Origin: Streptococcus uberis
Lineage (GTDB): Bacteria; Bacillota; Bacilli; Lactobacillales; Streptococcaceae
Assembly (NCBI RefSeq): GCF_900475595.1
Contig: NZ_LS483397.1
Location: 157,001 to 221,000, forward strand
Direction: 5' to 3'
Length of the DNA: 64,000 bases
The position numbers and the translations under genes were made by a program. The notes under the pieces were generated by a model, which had not been told where the DNA came from, did no database searches, and saw only the letters and a list, made by a program, of their open reading frames with translations. Positions within the stretch are counted from its first letter, which is position 1; every line of letters begins with the position of its first letter. This document shows, piece after piece, positions 1 to 6,814 of the stretch.

Positions 1-2
1 CA

Positions 3-1334
3 TTTTCAGGAGTTTCACTATCCGATTTGAACACGGCAGCTCAAAATCTAATACCAGGTAACACCTTTATTCAGATTATCTCTAACATCAAGGTCAATTT
101 TAGCGGTGAGGCTGGGTCTTATGGCTCATCTATCACTGGATACAAAGCTGAGATAGTTGGTAAGAACCAAACAACCAATGTGAACGGTGGAACCTTGGGC
201 ATTATGAACTATAACGGTACCGTCACTATCAGGGCAAGTGTTTCTGATAGTCGTGGTCGTTGGTCTGATACTAGAGATGTCTCAGTTACAGTGCTTGAGT
301 ACTTTGCTCCAGCACTTAGTTTTAGTATTGCTAGAACTGGCTTAACCTCTAGCACATTTACGGTGACAAGAAATGCTAAAGTGGCCTCTCTAACAGTTGG
401 AGGTAGCCAAAAAAACACTATGACCCTCTCATTTAAAGTTGCTAAGTTAGGGACTACAACCTACACTGAAGATACAGGAGCGGCTTCTGGTACATGGACT
501 AGTTTATCTAATCTGACAAACTCGCAGGCTAATATGGCTGGCAGCTATGTAGGTAATCAATCATGGGTTGTCATTGGGACACTTTCTGACAAATTTACTC
601 AGACAGAGTTTGCTGTCAATGTTGCTACGGAAAGCGTGGTTTTTTCTTATGACCGTTCAGGTATCGGCGTTAACAAAATTAGGGAACGCGGTGTTATCGA
701 CGCTCAGGGTGATGTATATGTTGGCGGTAACATTTTTGCTAATGGCAAGCAAATTCAACAATTAATGCTTACAACAAATGACGGAACTCAAATAACAATA
801 GCCGGTGATCTTAATAATTATAAGACCACCGGTTTTTATATGGGTAGTAATACAAACCTGACCAATCTGCCACCGGCAGTTTCTGGGTCACACACTTGGC
901 ATCATATCATAGTCCAACGGTACAGTCACCAATATGTGTTACAACAATCCGTTGATTTCAATGGTGTTATTACTGCATTTAGGGTTTGTCGTTCCGGCAC
1001 TTGGCAAGGTTGGCAATATCTAACGCAAAGCACACACCCGAATCTGGTAAATACAGGCTGGATTTCAACTGGCGTGAGCGGTGTCTACTATAAGCGGACA
1101 GGCGATTTAGTCACTGTTAAAATGGAAGTGACAACAACAGCAAATGCTAACATGGATATTGGTAAGGTTCCATCATCACTTGTTCCTCCAAATGGTCTAA
1201 TGTTACGTGTTACCGCATGGACAACAGACCATTTATTTGGTCGTAATTTACAAATAGGGGCTGAAGGTGGAATGACACTCATAACGACAGGCAGAGGCGA
1301 TTTATTCAGAACACAAGTATCTTGGTTAATTTAA
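3..1334 (+). CDS. prophage tail/minor structural protein (DUF859-type with pyocin-knob domain), 5' partial
   Basis: The reading frame is open to the left edge of the window, so the gene starts upstream; a TTG at 27 is not a convincing start because no stop or ribosome site precedes it. About 443 residues are visible. The N-terminal part is beta-rich and serine/threonine-rich, as in streptococcal phage DUF859 structural proteins. Around visible residues 270-345 there is a knob-like pattern (GFYMGS, TNLPP, YVLQQSVDFNGVITAFR, GTWQGWQYL), typical of pyocin-knob receptor-binding modules. It lies directly ahead of DUF1366, holin and lysin genes, the normal end of a siphovirus tail module. A host-receptor fibre is likely; the exact family is a recollection of motif style, not a search result. 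Confidence 0.75.
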   Translation, partial: FSGVSLSDLNTAAQNLIPGNTFIQIISNIKVNFSGEAGSYGSSITGYKAEIVGKNQTTNVNGGTLGIMNYNGTVTIRASVSDSRGRWSDTRDVSVTVLEYFAPALSFSIARTGLTSSTFTVTRNAKVASLTVGGSQKNTMTLSFKVAKLGTTTYTEDTGAASGTWTSLSNLTNSQANMAGSYVGNQSWVVIGTLSDKFTQTEFAVNVATESVVFSYDRSGIGVNKIRERGVIDAQGDVYVGGNIFANGKQIQQLMLTTNDGTQITIAGDLNNYKTTGFYMGSNTNLTNLPPAVSGSHTWHHIIVQRYSHQYVLQQSVDFNGVITAFRVCRSGTWQGWQYLTQSTHPNLVNTGWISTGVSGVYYKRTGDLVTVKMEVTTTANANMDIGKVPSSLVPPNGLMLRVTAWTTDHLFGRNLQIGAEGGMTLITTGRGDLFRTQVSWLI

Positions 1335-1346
1335 AGGAGAATTAAT

Positions 1347-1745
1347 ATGGCAGTAAATTTACCGTTCGAATACGTTCGGAAGTCTTTAAACTATGACGCT
1401 AGCGGTTCGCCGTCTGAATTAGTAGTATATCTAAATGTAAACGGCCAGGAAACGCCGTTTTTCTTATCGACCGAACATGAGAAAAAAACTAATACAGAAT
1501 TATTTGATTTAGTGATGGAGTCAATCTATCAAGTCAATTTTCCCATGAGAGCTGAAAATGAAAAATTCAACTTACTTGGCACTAAAATCGCAGAAGTTGA
1601 TAAGGCTACCGAAGAGTCAAAAAAAGCAACTGAAGATTTAATAGCTCAAACTGAAAAAACTAAGCAAGAGTTGCAAGATAAAATTGATAATGCAGTTGTA
1701 GAGCTTACAACTCTAATCACTTCTAGTCTATCTGGTACTGCTTAA
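1347..1745 (+). CDS. phage DUF1366-type protein
   Basis: 132 residues, preceded by AAAGGAG 7 bases before ATG and 12 bases after the tail gene stop. The first 60 residues look globular; residues about 75-120 are a charged heptad-like segment rich in K, E and T, predicting a coiled coil. Size, position between tail fibre and holin, and the overall pattern match the DUF1366 proteins of streptococcal phages, whose role is unknown (possibly a tail-tip or baseplate accessory). Identification by resemblance only. Confidence 0.65.
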   Translation: MAVNLPFEYVRKSLNYDASGSPSELVVYLNVNGQETPFFLSTEHEKKTNTELFDLVMESIYQVNFPMRAENEKFNLLGTKIAEVDKATEESKKATEDLIAQTEKTKQELQDKIDNAVVELTTLITSSLSGTA

Positions 1746-1807
1746 TGGAAAATATATTAAATATAATAACTACACTATTTTATATGTTAAAAAAAGGAGA
1801 ATTTACT

Positions 1808-1966
1808 ATGATTTTTACAACAAAACATTATATTGTCGACGTTTGGTATCGTAGAGTTGCAAATGGCATTTGTTCATTTGAAGAAGTACCTAAATTATTC
1901 AACCTGCGAGATGTAGTAAAAGAGTTGCTTGATCAAAAAGTAACTGACCAACCTGTTTCTGAATAA
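1808..1966 (+). CDS. small phage protein, CD1375-like
   Basis: I choose ATG 1808 (52 residues) over the longer frame from 1745 because a good AAAAGGAG site precedes 1808 and the extra N-terminus has no ribosome site. The protein contains VANGICSFEEVPKLFNLRDVV, close to the pattern of short CD1375-family phage proteins (a V..G..T..DVP..lr..V motif). These sit between tail and lysis genes in many Firmicute phages; their function is not known. Confidence 0.6.
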   Translation: MIFTTKHYIVDVWYRRVANGICSFEEVPKLFNLRDVVKELLDQKVTDQPVSE

Positions 1967-1978
1967 CGAGGTGCATAA

Positions 1979-2449
1979 ATGACAAATGATATTACACCAA
2001 ACGTTGCACTAACAGACTTATTCGTTAACATGAAAGATGTTTTTCAAAGTCCTGTTTTTCAGTTTTTTATTTTCTTATTAGTAGTTGACATTTTAACAGG
2101 ATATTCTAAAGCTTTTAAAACAAAGAAATTTGACAGCAAGATAGGCACAAACGGAATGCTACGGCATTTAATTGTAACTATCACTATTATTGCTGTTGGA
2201 GTTTTTGCTCGTGTTTTTGACTATCAATTGGTCTCAGTTTCTTATTGTATGTTTTATATCTGGACTTATGCTTACTCAATTTTGGAAAATTGGGAAGTAT
2301 TAGGGTGGGGGTTCCCACCACAACTTAAACCATTTGTAAATCAAATGAAAAAACAAAGTGATCAGAAAGTAGCAGATGTATTAAAAGTTGATACTTTGAA
2401 AGTAGTTAATCCTGAAGTATCTGCTGAGCGAATAAAAAAGGGGGAATAA
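1979..2449 (+). CDS. phage holin, holin_4/TcdE type
   Basis: 156 residues. Hydrophobic segments are visible near residues 27-45 (FFIFLLVVDILTGYSKAF), 58-80 (LIVTITIIAVGVFARVF) and 85-105, with the family signature DILTGYSKA followed by a basic KTKKFDSK loop and GxxRH. The C-terminal 40 residues are hydrophilic and charged. Such holins form lesions in the membrane at the end of the lytic cycle so the endolysin can reach the wall. The next gene starts 1 base after the stop, so holin and lysin are co-translated in one lysis cassette. Confidence 0.85.
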   Translation: MTNDITPNVALTDLFVNMKDVFQSPVFQFFIFLLVVDILTGYSKAFKTKKFDSKIGTNGMLRHLIVTITIIAVGVFARVFDYQLVSVSYCMFYIWTYAYSILENWEVLGWGFPPQLKPFVNQMKKQSDQKVADVLKVDTLKVVNPEVSAERIKKGE

Positions 2450-2450
2450 G

Positions 2451-3164
2451 ATGACAGATAGTATATTAGAAATGCGTAGATTACAATCAATTCCTGTTAA
2501 ATACGATATGGGAGACAGGTACGGAAATGATGCTGATCGTGATGGTAGGATTGAGATGGACTGCTCATCTGCGGTCTCTAAAGCTCTTGGCATCAGTATG
2601 ACAAACAACACAGAAAGCTTGCAATCTGTACTACCTACAATTGGATATCCTAAGATTTTTGATGCGGTTGATGGCACTTTTGATATGCAAGCTTATGATG
2701 TCATTATTTGGGCGCCACGTGACGGTTCTAGCTCGTTAGGAGCTTTCGGGCATGTACTAATTGCGACAAGTCCAACAACGGCAATCCATTGCAATTATGG
2801 ATCGGACGGAATAACTGAAAATGATTATAATTATATTTGGGATTTAAACGGTCGGCCTCGTGAAATTGTCTTTAGGAAAGGTTCTTCTACTACTGTTCAA
2901 TCAGCACCTCAGTCTGATTTTGATAAAGAGCTAGCCGTTGAGGCTCGACTGGAGAAATCTAATCAACCTTACTACGAAGCTACGCTATCTGAAGATTACT
3001 TTGTAGAGGCAGGTCCTACAATTACTGCAAAAGACAAAGAATTCTTGCGAGCAGGAACACGTGTTAGAGTGTACGAAAAACTTAACGGTTGGTCACGAAT
3101 TAATCATCCAGAGTCTGCACAATGGGTTGAAGATAGTTATCTTATTGACGCAACAGATATGTAA
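2451..3164 (+). CDS. phage endolysin, Amidase_5/PlyPy-type peptidoglycan hydrolase with SH3b domain
   Basis: 237 residues without signal peptide, as expected for a holin-dependent lysin. N-terminal catalytic domain about 1-150: MDCSSAV places the catalytic cysteine at residue 38, and FGHVLIA gives the histidine at 101, the Cys/His pair of NlpC/P60-like bacteriophage peptidoglycan hydrolases. Residues about 165-235 look like an SH3b wall-binding domain (YYEATLSEDYFVEAGPTI ... GTRVRVYEKLNGWSRI ... AQWVEDSYL). PlyPy, the studied member from an S. pyogenes prophage, cuts the D-Ala-L-Ala cross-bridge; that specificity is assumed by family. ATG lies 1 base after the holin stop. Confidence 0.85.
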   Translation: MTDSILEMRRLQSIPVKYDMGDRYGNDADRDGRIEMDCSSAVSKALGISMTNNTESLQSVLPTIGYPKIFDAVDGTFDMQAYDVIIWAPRDGSSSLGAFGHVLIATSPTTAIHCNYGSDGITENDYNYIWDLNGRPREIVFRKGSSTTVQSAPQSDFDKELAVEARLEKSNQPYYEATLSEDYFVEAGPTITAKDKEFLRAGTRVRVYEKLNGWSRINHPESAQWVEDSYLIDATDM

Positions 3165-3221
3165 ATGCGCTATTGATTATTAAAATATGTTTTGACTGTT
3201 GTACTAAACCACTCAAATCAC

Positions 3222-3250
3222 TTGACACTAAAATAAAGATAATGTAAGAT
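3222..3250 (+). promoter_or_regulatory. near-consensus sigma-A promoter for the antisense-type RNA
   Basis: TTGACA (3222-3227), 17-base spacer, TAAGAT (3245-3250). It sits in the gap after the lysin gene with no protein gene downstream before the terminator at 3368-3394, so it probably drives a short untranslated RNA starting near 3257. Confidence 0.7.
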
Positions 3251-3256
3251 AAAGAT

Positions 3257-3396
3257 AAACATACGAATCAAAATCTGTTAGCGTTTGTGTGTTGTAGTCT
3301 CAAAAGTCTACCTTTCCAGTTGGTAGCAAGAAAAAAATTGTTAAAGGATTTATATCCAACCTTCTAAAGCGCAGTTTGCAGACTGCGCTTTTTTTG
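3257..3396 (+). ncRNA. putative antitoxin RNA of a type I toxin-antitoxin locus
   Basis: A roughly 140-nt transcript is predicted from a TTGACA-17-TAAGAT promoter to an intrinsic terminator, with no credible reading frame. It faces the small toxin gene on the opposite strand. Three of its segments are complementary to the toxin message: 3330-3343 to the toxin 3' region (14 nt exact), 3355-3365 to the toxin ribosome site (10 of 11 plus one G-U pair), and the hexaloop 3376-3381 (UUGCAG) to the toxin terminator loop (CUGCAA). This is the arrangement known for the Fst/par RNAII antitoxin. Transcript ends are inferred. Confidence 0.65.
3368..3394 (+). terminator. intrinsic terminator of the antitoxin RNA (also downstream of the lysis cassette)
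   Basis: Perfect 8-bp stem AGCGCAGT/ACTGCGCT (3368-3375, 3382-3389), hexaloop TTGCAG, followed by a T run. The same hexamer is the loop of the opposing toxin terminator. Confidence 0.85.
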
Positions 3397-3410
3397 TTTT
3401 GTTAGAATGT

Positions 3411-3442
3411 AAAAAAAGAGCTAGGATTGCAGTCCTAACTCT
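3411..3442 (-). terminator. intrinsic terminator of the toxin mRNA
   Basis: Stem AGAGCTAGGA/TCCTAACTCT (3417-3426, 3433-3442, one mismatch) with loop 3427-3432; on the minus strand it is followed by seven T residues (3417-3411). On that strand the loop reads CTGCAA, complementary to the loop of the facing terminator. Confidence 0.75.
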
Positions 3443-3466
3443 ATGAAAAAAATTGTTATGCACGGA

Positions 3467-3565
3467 CTATCGTTTGTGGCGACGGTCATGTACAACATCA
3501 GCTAAAATATTTGCCGCGAAAGAAACAGCAAATGCTCCAACTAATGCAAGGATGGTATCAACCAT
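3467..3565 (-). CDS. putative type I toxin, 32-residue hydrophobic peptide
   Basis: The frame starts at 3565 behind an AAAGGAGG site spaced 7 bases from ATG and encodes 32 residues: MVDTILALVGAFAVSFAANI, then LADVVHDRRHKR. It has one hydrophobic helix (about residues 4-22) and a charged basic tail (DRRHKR), the layout of Fst/Ldr-like membrane toxins. It is transcribed towards the facing RNA gene, and its own terminator lies at 3442-3411. The plus-strand frame over the same bases has no ribosome site and is a shadow. A holin-like or unrelated small membrane peptide is possible, but the RNA complementarity favours a toxin. Confidence 0.7.
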   Translation of the reverse strand: MVDTILALVGAFAVSFAANILADVVHDRRHKR

Positions 3566-3749
3566 AGTCCAACCTCCTTTTTTTAAAATTGCTATTTTAC
3601 TGGTAGCTCCAGCCCATGAAATCCTTAGGACTTAATGTTAATAATAATTATATCTAAATATTAAAAATAAAGAAAGTTGTTCTTCTCTAAAAAACACAAT
3701 ATTTTGGGGCCATAAAATAAATTACAATACAATAATTTTTTAAGTTTTT

Positions 3750-3757
3750 TCCGAATA
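3750..3757 (+). promoter_or_regulatory. possible SigX (cin-box-like) element
   Basis: TCCGAATA differs from the streptococcal cin-box TACGAATA at one base and lies 20 bases ahead of the ATG at 3778. No good sigma-A promoter is seen close by. One 8-mer in AT-rich DNA is weak evidence. Confidence 0.3.
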
Positions 3758-3777
3758 AACAATCAGGAGGAAAAAAT

Positions 3778-4059
3778 ATGGACATCAAAATAGAAGACCG
3801 TGGAAAAATTATGATTAACAAAGTTGGCGAGTTATTAACAGTGAGGAAACGAATCAAAATAATGAAAATCTATTCTGGTTATATGACAACAATAACCAGA
3901 GACTGTGAATGCGACGAATTTTTTCTATCACTCTGCAATTATATCTACGTTGGTTATTCACCAGAGTATGATCTGTATTTGTATATTCAAAGTATATTTA
4001 AAGTCTATTTAAATGGACTTTTCACAATTAGTCTGTTTAAACAGCAAATTATATCGTGA
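3778..4059 (+). CDS. hypothetical protein at the prophage right end
   Basis: 93 residues with a strong CAGGAGG site 7 bases before ATG, so translation is credible. I do not recognise it. The first 40 residues are basic (GKIMINKVGELLTVRKRIKIMK); the middle has a CECDEFF motif and two further cysteines nearby, and the end is hydrophobic/aromatic (YLYIQSIFKVYLNGLFTISL). The position between endolysin and attachment site is where streptococcal prophages keep accessory genes such as toxins or paratox; the sequence does not resemble paratox. The stop codon is 7 bases from the proposed junction with comYC, so the C-terminus may itself reflect the integration event. Confidence 0.5.
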   Translation: MDIKIEDRGKIMINKVGELLTVRKRIKIMKIYSGYMTTITRDCECDEFFLSLCNYIYVGYSPEYDLYLYIQSIFKVYLNGLFTISLFKQQIIS

Positions 4060-4347
4060 ATTTTAGTTACGATCATTGAAATGCTAATGGTCCTTCTGAT
4101 CATCAGCGTGCTCATGCTCTTATTTATTCCCAATTTAAGCAAGCAAAAAGAAAAGGTAACAGATAAAGGAAATGCTGCAGTTGTGAAAATTGTAGAAAAT
4201 CAAGCGGAGCTCTATGAATTGAATGAAGGGAAAAAACCTAGCTTAAGTGAGCTAGTACAAAAAGGAAATATTAGTGACAAACAACAAAAAGCTTATAATG
4301 ACTATTATCAAAAACATAATGACGAGAGTCCAATACTATCAAAGTAA
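4060..4347 (+). pseudogene. comYC: comYC (comGC) major pseudopilin, 5' end removed by prophage
   Basis: ComYC is the major pilin of the competence pilus that captures DNA. Here the frame keeps the hydrophobic helix (EMLMVLLIISVLMLLFIPN) and the whole globular part (NAAVVKIVENQAELYELNEG ... AYNDYYQKHN), but lacks the basic leader and the cleavage motif (normally AF before T-x-x-E) as well as its ribosome site. An in-frame TGA lies at 4057. The loss coincides with phage sequence, so this is integration, not simple decay; precise excision would restore the gene. The internal ATG at 4081 has no ribosome site. Confidence 0.85.
4063..4085. other. probable prophage attachment junction (attR) inside comYC
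   Basis: From the ACG at 4069 onwards the DNA encodes TIIEMLMVLLIISVLMLLF, the normal ComYC sequence just after the prepilin cleavage site. The preceding codons (GTT, TTA, ATT and a TGA at 4057) do not fit ComYC, which should read K-A-F before T. Phage genes lie immediately upstream. The common core therefore begins near 4067. The other end (attL) is outside the window, so the exact core cannot be set. Confidence 0.6.
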
Positions 4348-4735
4348 AGCCTTCACCCTTGCGGAGAGTCTGCTCTGTCTGGCAGTGACGACCTTTACCA
4401 TTCTGTTGCTAAGTAGCTCTCTGGCGGGTGTTTATGAAAGTGTGGAAAGAGAGTTGTTTTTCATTTCCTTTGAACATTTTTATCGCCATTGTCAAAAAAT
4501 GAGTGTTTTAAAACAAGAAGAAAGTGCTTTGCACTTTACAGCACATCGTATCACATATGGTCAGCGAGAATTAGTGATTCCAGATCATATTCGATTGTTA
4601 AATCAAGGGACTATCCCTTTTAACAAAACAGGTGGTAGTCATTCCTTAGCAAGAATTGAGTGGCAAACACCAAGGGAGAAAATGACATATCAGCTAAACT
4701 TGGGGAGTGGGAATTATCAAAAACGAAGACATTAA
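4319..4735 (+). CDS. comYD: competence pseudopilin ComYD (ComGD)
   Basis: 138 residues from ATG 4319, which overlaps the comYC end; the longer frame from 4274 is rejected because the prepilin leader should be short. The leader MTRVQYYQSKAFTLAESLL has the type IV prepilin site (K-A-F-T-L-x-E) followed by a 20-residue hydrophobic helix. It is a minor pilin of the DNA-uptake pilus. Its natural promoter is upstream of comYA, on the other side of the prophage. Confidence 0.85.
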   Translation: MTRVQYYQSKAFTLAESLLCLAVTTFTILLLSSSLAGVYESVERELFFISFEHFYRHCQKMSVLKQEESALHFTAHRITYGQRELVIPDHIRLLNQGTIPFNKTGGSHSLARIEWQTPREKMTYQLNLGSGNYQKRRH

Positions 4736-5006
4736 AGCTTATATCCTATTAGAAAGTCTTATAGCTCTTGCCATTATGGTTTTTATCGTCTCATTACTTT
4801 TATCGGCATTAAAAGAGTCTCAAAAGGATATTGCCCTTATGAGGCATAAGGAGGAAGTTATGGCAACAGGGCTTATGGCTATCCAAACCAAGCAGAGACA
4901 ACTGGAACTAAATGATTGTCATGTTACCATAAATAGTGATCAAGGAGGACTCTCAATTTTAGAAAATGATCAAGAAATACTCAAAATTAGTCGCTTGTCC
5001 AACTAA
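4707..5006 (+). CDS. comYE: competence pseudopilin ComYE (ComGE)
   Basis: 99 residues from GTG 4707, overlapping comYD by 29 bases; GGGGA lies just before it. N-terminus EDIKAYILLESLIALAIMVF is a degenerate prepilin signal with the conserved Glu and a hydrophobic helix. Minor pilin that joins ComYD, F and G in a tip complex (family knowledge). Size and order match other streptococci. Confidence 0.8.
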   Translation: MGIIKNEDIKAYILLESLIALAIMVFIVSLLLSALKESQKDIALMRHKEEVMATGLMAIQTKQRQLELNDCHVTINSDQGGLSILENDQEILKISRLSN

Positions 5007-5421
5007 AGCCTTTACACTTTTGGAAGCTCTAGTAGCCTTACTGGTAATATCAGGCTCGCTGTTACTCTATCAGGGCTTGACCAAATCTATTTTTTCTCAG
5101 ATGACTTATTTAAGAGAAAACAATCAGGATAGATGGTTACTCTTTTCTCATCAGTTGCGAGCGGAGTTTATGGGTTCTCGTTTTCGAAAAGTTGAAAAGA
5201 ATAAAATTTATGTGACCAAGGATGGTAAGGATGTAGCATATGGGCTTTCAAAAAGGGACGACTTTCGCAAAACATCGGCAAATGGTCATGGCTATCATCC
5301 CATGTTATTACACTTAAGTCAGGCCACAATTGAAGAAAAAGAAAGAACTGTCACCATTCATTTTGTTTGGAAGGATGGTCTGGAGAGGACATGGCTATAT
5401 GATTTTAAAGAAAACCGTTAA
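4966..5421 (+). CDS. comYF: competence pseudopilin ComYF (ComGF)
   Basis: 151 residues, start overlapping comYE by 41 bases. The N-terminus has a clear prepilin cleavage motif (TKAFTLLEALVALLVISG). The remainder is mixed alpha/beta with a C-terminal stretch VTIHFVWKDGLERTWLYDF. Part of the minor pilin set; intact here, though separated from the operon promoter by the prophage. Confidence 0.85.
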   Translation: MIKKYSKLVACPTKAFTLLEALVALLVISGSLLLYQGLTKSIFSQMTYLRENNQDRWLLFSHQLRAEFMGSRFRKVEKNKIYVTKDGKDVAYGLSKRDDFRKTSANGHGYHPMLLHLSQATIEEKERTVTIHFVWKDGLERTWLYDFKENR

Positions 5422-5758
5422 AGGGGGAATTTTACTTTATGCTATCTTAATGACATCCATATTTCTCTTACTGGTGCAAGTATACTTGAAACAGATGGAA
5501 GCTTATAAGAGTGAATTTCGGGCCCAGAGATTACATGCTCAAGCACATATGATGGCAGAATGGGTCCACAGCTATGCAGAGAAAGACAAGGATGCTATTG
5601 CATTTAGGGAAGGTGACGCCCAATATCAGAAAAAGGATCAAATGCTTGAGGTCATCATTTCACTCAAAGATGGGCAAAAGTATCGTTTTAACTATCCTTT
5701 AACAGATGACAAGAAAGCGCAGGAAAGAAATGATGAGACGAAGGAAAAAGCTTCTTAG
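5399..5758 (+). CDS. comYG: competence pseudopilin ComYG (ComGG)
   Basis: 119 residues from ATG 5399, overlapping comYF by 23 bases. I prefer this to the longer frame from 5330 because the protein should begin with a short basic leader: MILKKTVKGGILLYAILMTS, followed by a hydrophobic helix. As usual for ComGG the cleavage Glu is missing. The C-terminal 90 residues are hydrophilic and charged. Confidence 0.8.
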   Translation: MILKKTVKGGILLYAILMTSIFLLLVQVYLKQMEAYKSEFRAQRLHAQAHMMAEWVHSYAEKDKDAIAFREGDAQYQKKDQMLEVIISLKDGQKYRFNYPLTDDKKAQERNDETKEKAS

Positions 5759-5802
5759 ATTAGCTTCTTTCCATTTACCAGTGATTTTGTTATCATAGGT
5801 TT

Positions 5803-6759
5803 ATGAACTTTGAAAAAATTGAAAAAGCTTACGAGCTAATATTGGAAAATGCCCAATTAATTGAAAATGATTTAAAAACTCACATTTATGATGCCTTAAT
5901 CGAGCAAAATTCTTTTTATTTAGGTAGCCCAGGTGCTAGTGACCATGTTGTAAAAAACAATGAAGCGTTAGCCGCCTTGTCTTTAAGCAAGGAAGAATGG
6001 CGGAGAGCCTTTCAGTTTGTCTTCATTAAAGCTGGTCAGACGGAACAATTACAAGCCAACCATCAGTTTACTCCTGACAGTATTGCCTTTATTCTCTTAT
6101 TTTTGTTAGAAGAATTGAGTTCAAATGATACCTTGGATATTCTAGAAATTGGAAGTGGTACTGGAAACTTAGCCCAAACTCTTCTAAACAATAGCAAGAA
6201 ATCATTGGATTATCTAGGGATTGAATTGGATGATTTGTTGATTGATTTATCCGCAAGTATTGCTGAGATTATAGGATCTTCAGCACGTTTTATTCAAGAA
6301 GATGCTGTGCGACCTCAAATCTTAAAAGAAAGTGATGTGATCATCAGTGATTTGCCAGTGGGCTATTACCCGAATGATGACATAGCAAGACGCTACCAAG
6401 TGGCCAGTCCAAATGAGCACACTTATGCCCATCATTTATTGATGGAACAGTCATTGAAATACCTTAAACAAGGTGGCTATGCTCTATTCTTGGTGCCAAG
6501 TAATTTACTGACAAGCCAGCAAAGTGATTTGTTAAAAAAATGGTTGACAGATTATGCGCAGGTCATGGCTCTTGTTACTTTGCCTGAAACGCTTTTTGGG
6601 CATCCTTCAAATGCAAAATCGATTTTAGTTCTCCAAAAGAAAGCTGAAAAAGTGGGTGAAACCTTTGTTTATCCTCTAACTGATCTTCAAAATCCAGAAA
6701 ACATTCGTCATTTCAGGACAGAATTTAAAAAGTGGAAACAAGATAATGTTTTTTCATAA
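5803..6759 (+). CDS. comYH: class I SAM-dependent methyltransferase, YtxK/ComYH type
   Basis: 318 residues. The Rossmann SAM motif LDILEIGSGTGNLAQTLL (about 110-127), the acidic ELDDLLIDL and the SDLPVGYY motif (catalytic D/N-P-P-F/Y position, here D-L-P-V) resemble N6-adenine type methyltransferases. This gene normally ends the comY operon and is needed for transformation in some streptococci; its substrate is unknown. TGTTATCAT followed by AGGTTT ahead of ATG 5803 resembles an extended -10 element placed to give a nearly leaderless mRNA, so the gene may be expressed independently of the broken operon. Confidence 0.85.
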   Translation: MNFEKIEKAYELILENAQLIENDLKTHIYDALIEQNSFYLGSPGASDHVVKNNEALAALSLSKEEWRRAFQFVFIKAGQTEQLQANHQFTPDSIAFILLFLLEELSSNDTLDILEIGSGTGNLAQTLLNNSKKSLDYLGIELDDLLIDLSASIAEIIGSSARFIQEDAVRPQILKESDVIISDLPVGYYPNDDIARRYQVASPNEHTYAHHLLMEQSLKYLKQGGYALFLVPSNLLTSQQSDLLKKWLTDYAQVMALVTLPETLFGHPSNAKSILVLQKKAEKVGETFVYPLTDLQNPENIRHFRTEFKKWKQDNVFS

Positions 6760-6768
6760 AATTTTTGA

Positions 6769-6801
6769 TATAATAAAATAGCATTACAGAAAACGATTTC
6801 A
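6769..6801 (+). promoter_or_regulatory. ackA promoter -10 with downstream cre candidate
   Basis: TATAAT at 6769-6774; AGAAAACGATTTCA at 6788-6801 matches the CcpA site TGWAANCGNTNWCA at 13 of 14 positions. The cre lies about 8 bases past the expected start of transcription, a position where CcpA usually blocks, whereas in Bacillus ackA is activated from an upstream cre. Confidence 0.5.
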
Positions 6802-6814
6802 AGAGAGGTAAAAC

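Larger units (their letters stand above)
3330..3458. repeat. 14-bp direct repeat shared by antitoxin RNA and toxin 3' region
   Basis: GAAAAAAATTGTTA occurs exactly at 3330-3343 (inside the predicted antitoxin RNA) and 3445-3458 (in the 3' untranslated part of the opposing toxin transcript). Because the two genes are convergent, a direct repeat in DNA makes the two RNAs complementary. Confidence 0.8.
3355..3578. repeat. 11-bp direct repeat covering the toxin ribosome-binding site
   Basis: TCCAACCTTCT (3355-3365) and TCCAACCTCCT (3568-3578) differ at one base. The second copy is the complement of the toxin AGGAGG site and the bases next to it, so pairing with the antitoxin RNA would mask the start of translation; the single difference still allows a G-U pair. 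Confidence 0.75.

Noticed and set aside
3453..3635. 60-residue plus-strand frame over the phage/com gap
   Set aside because: No ribosome site, and it is antisense to the small toxin gene, which has a strong site and terminator.
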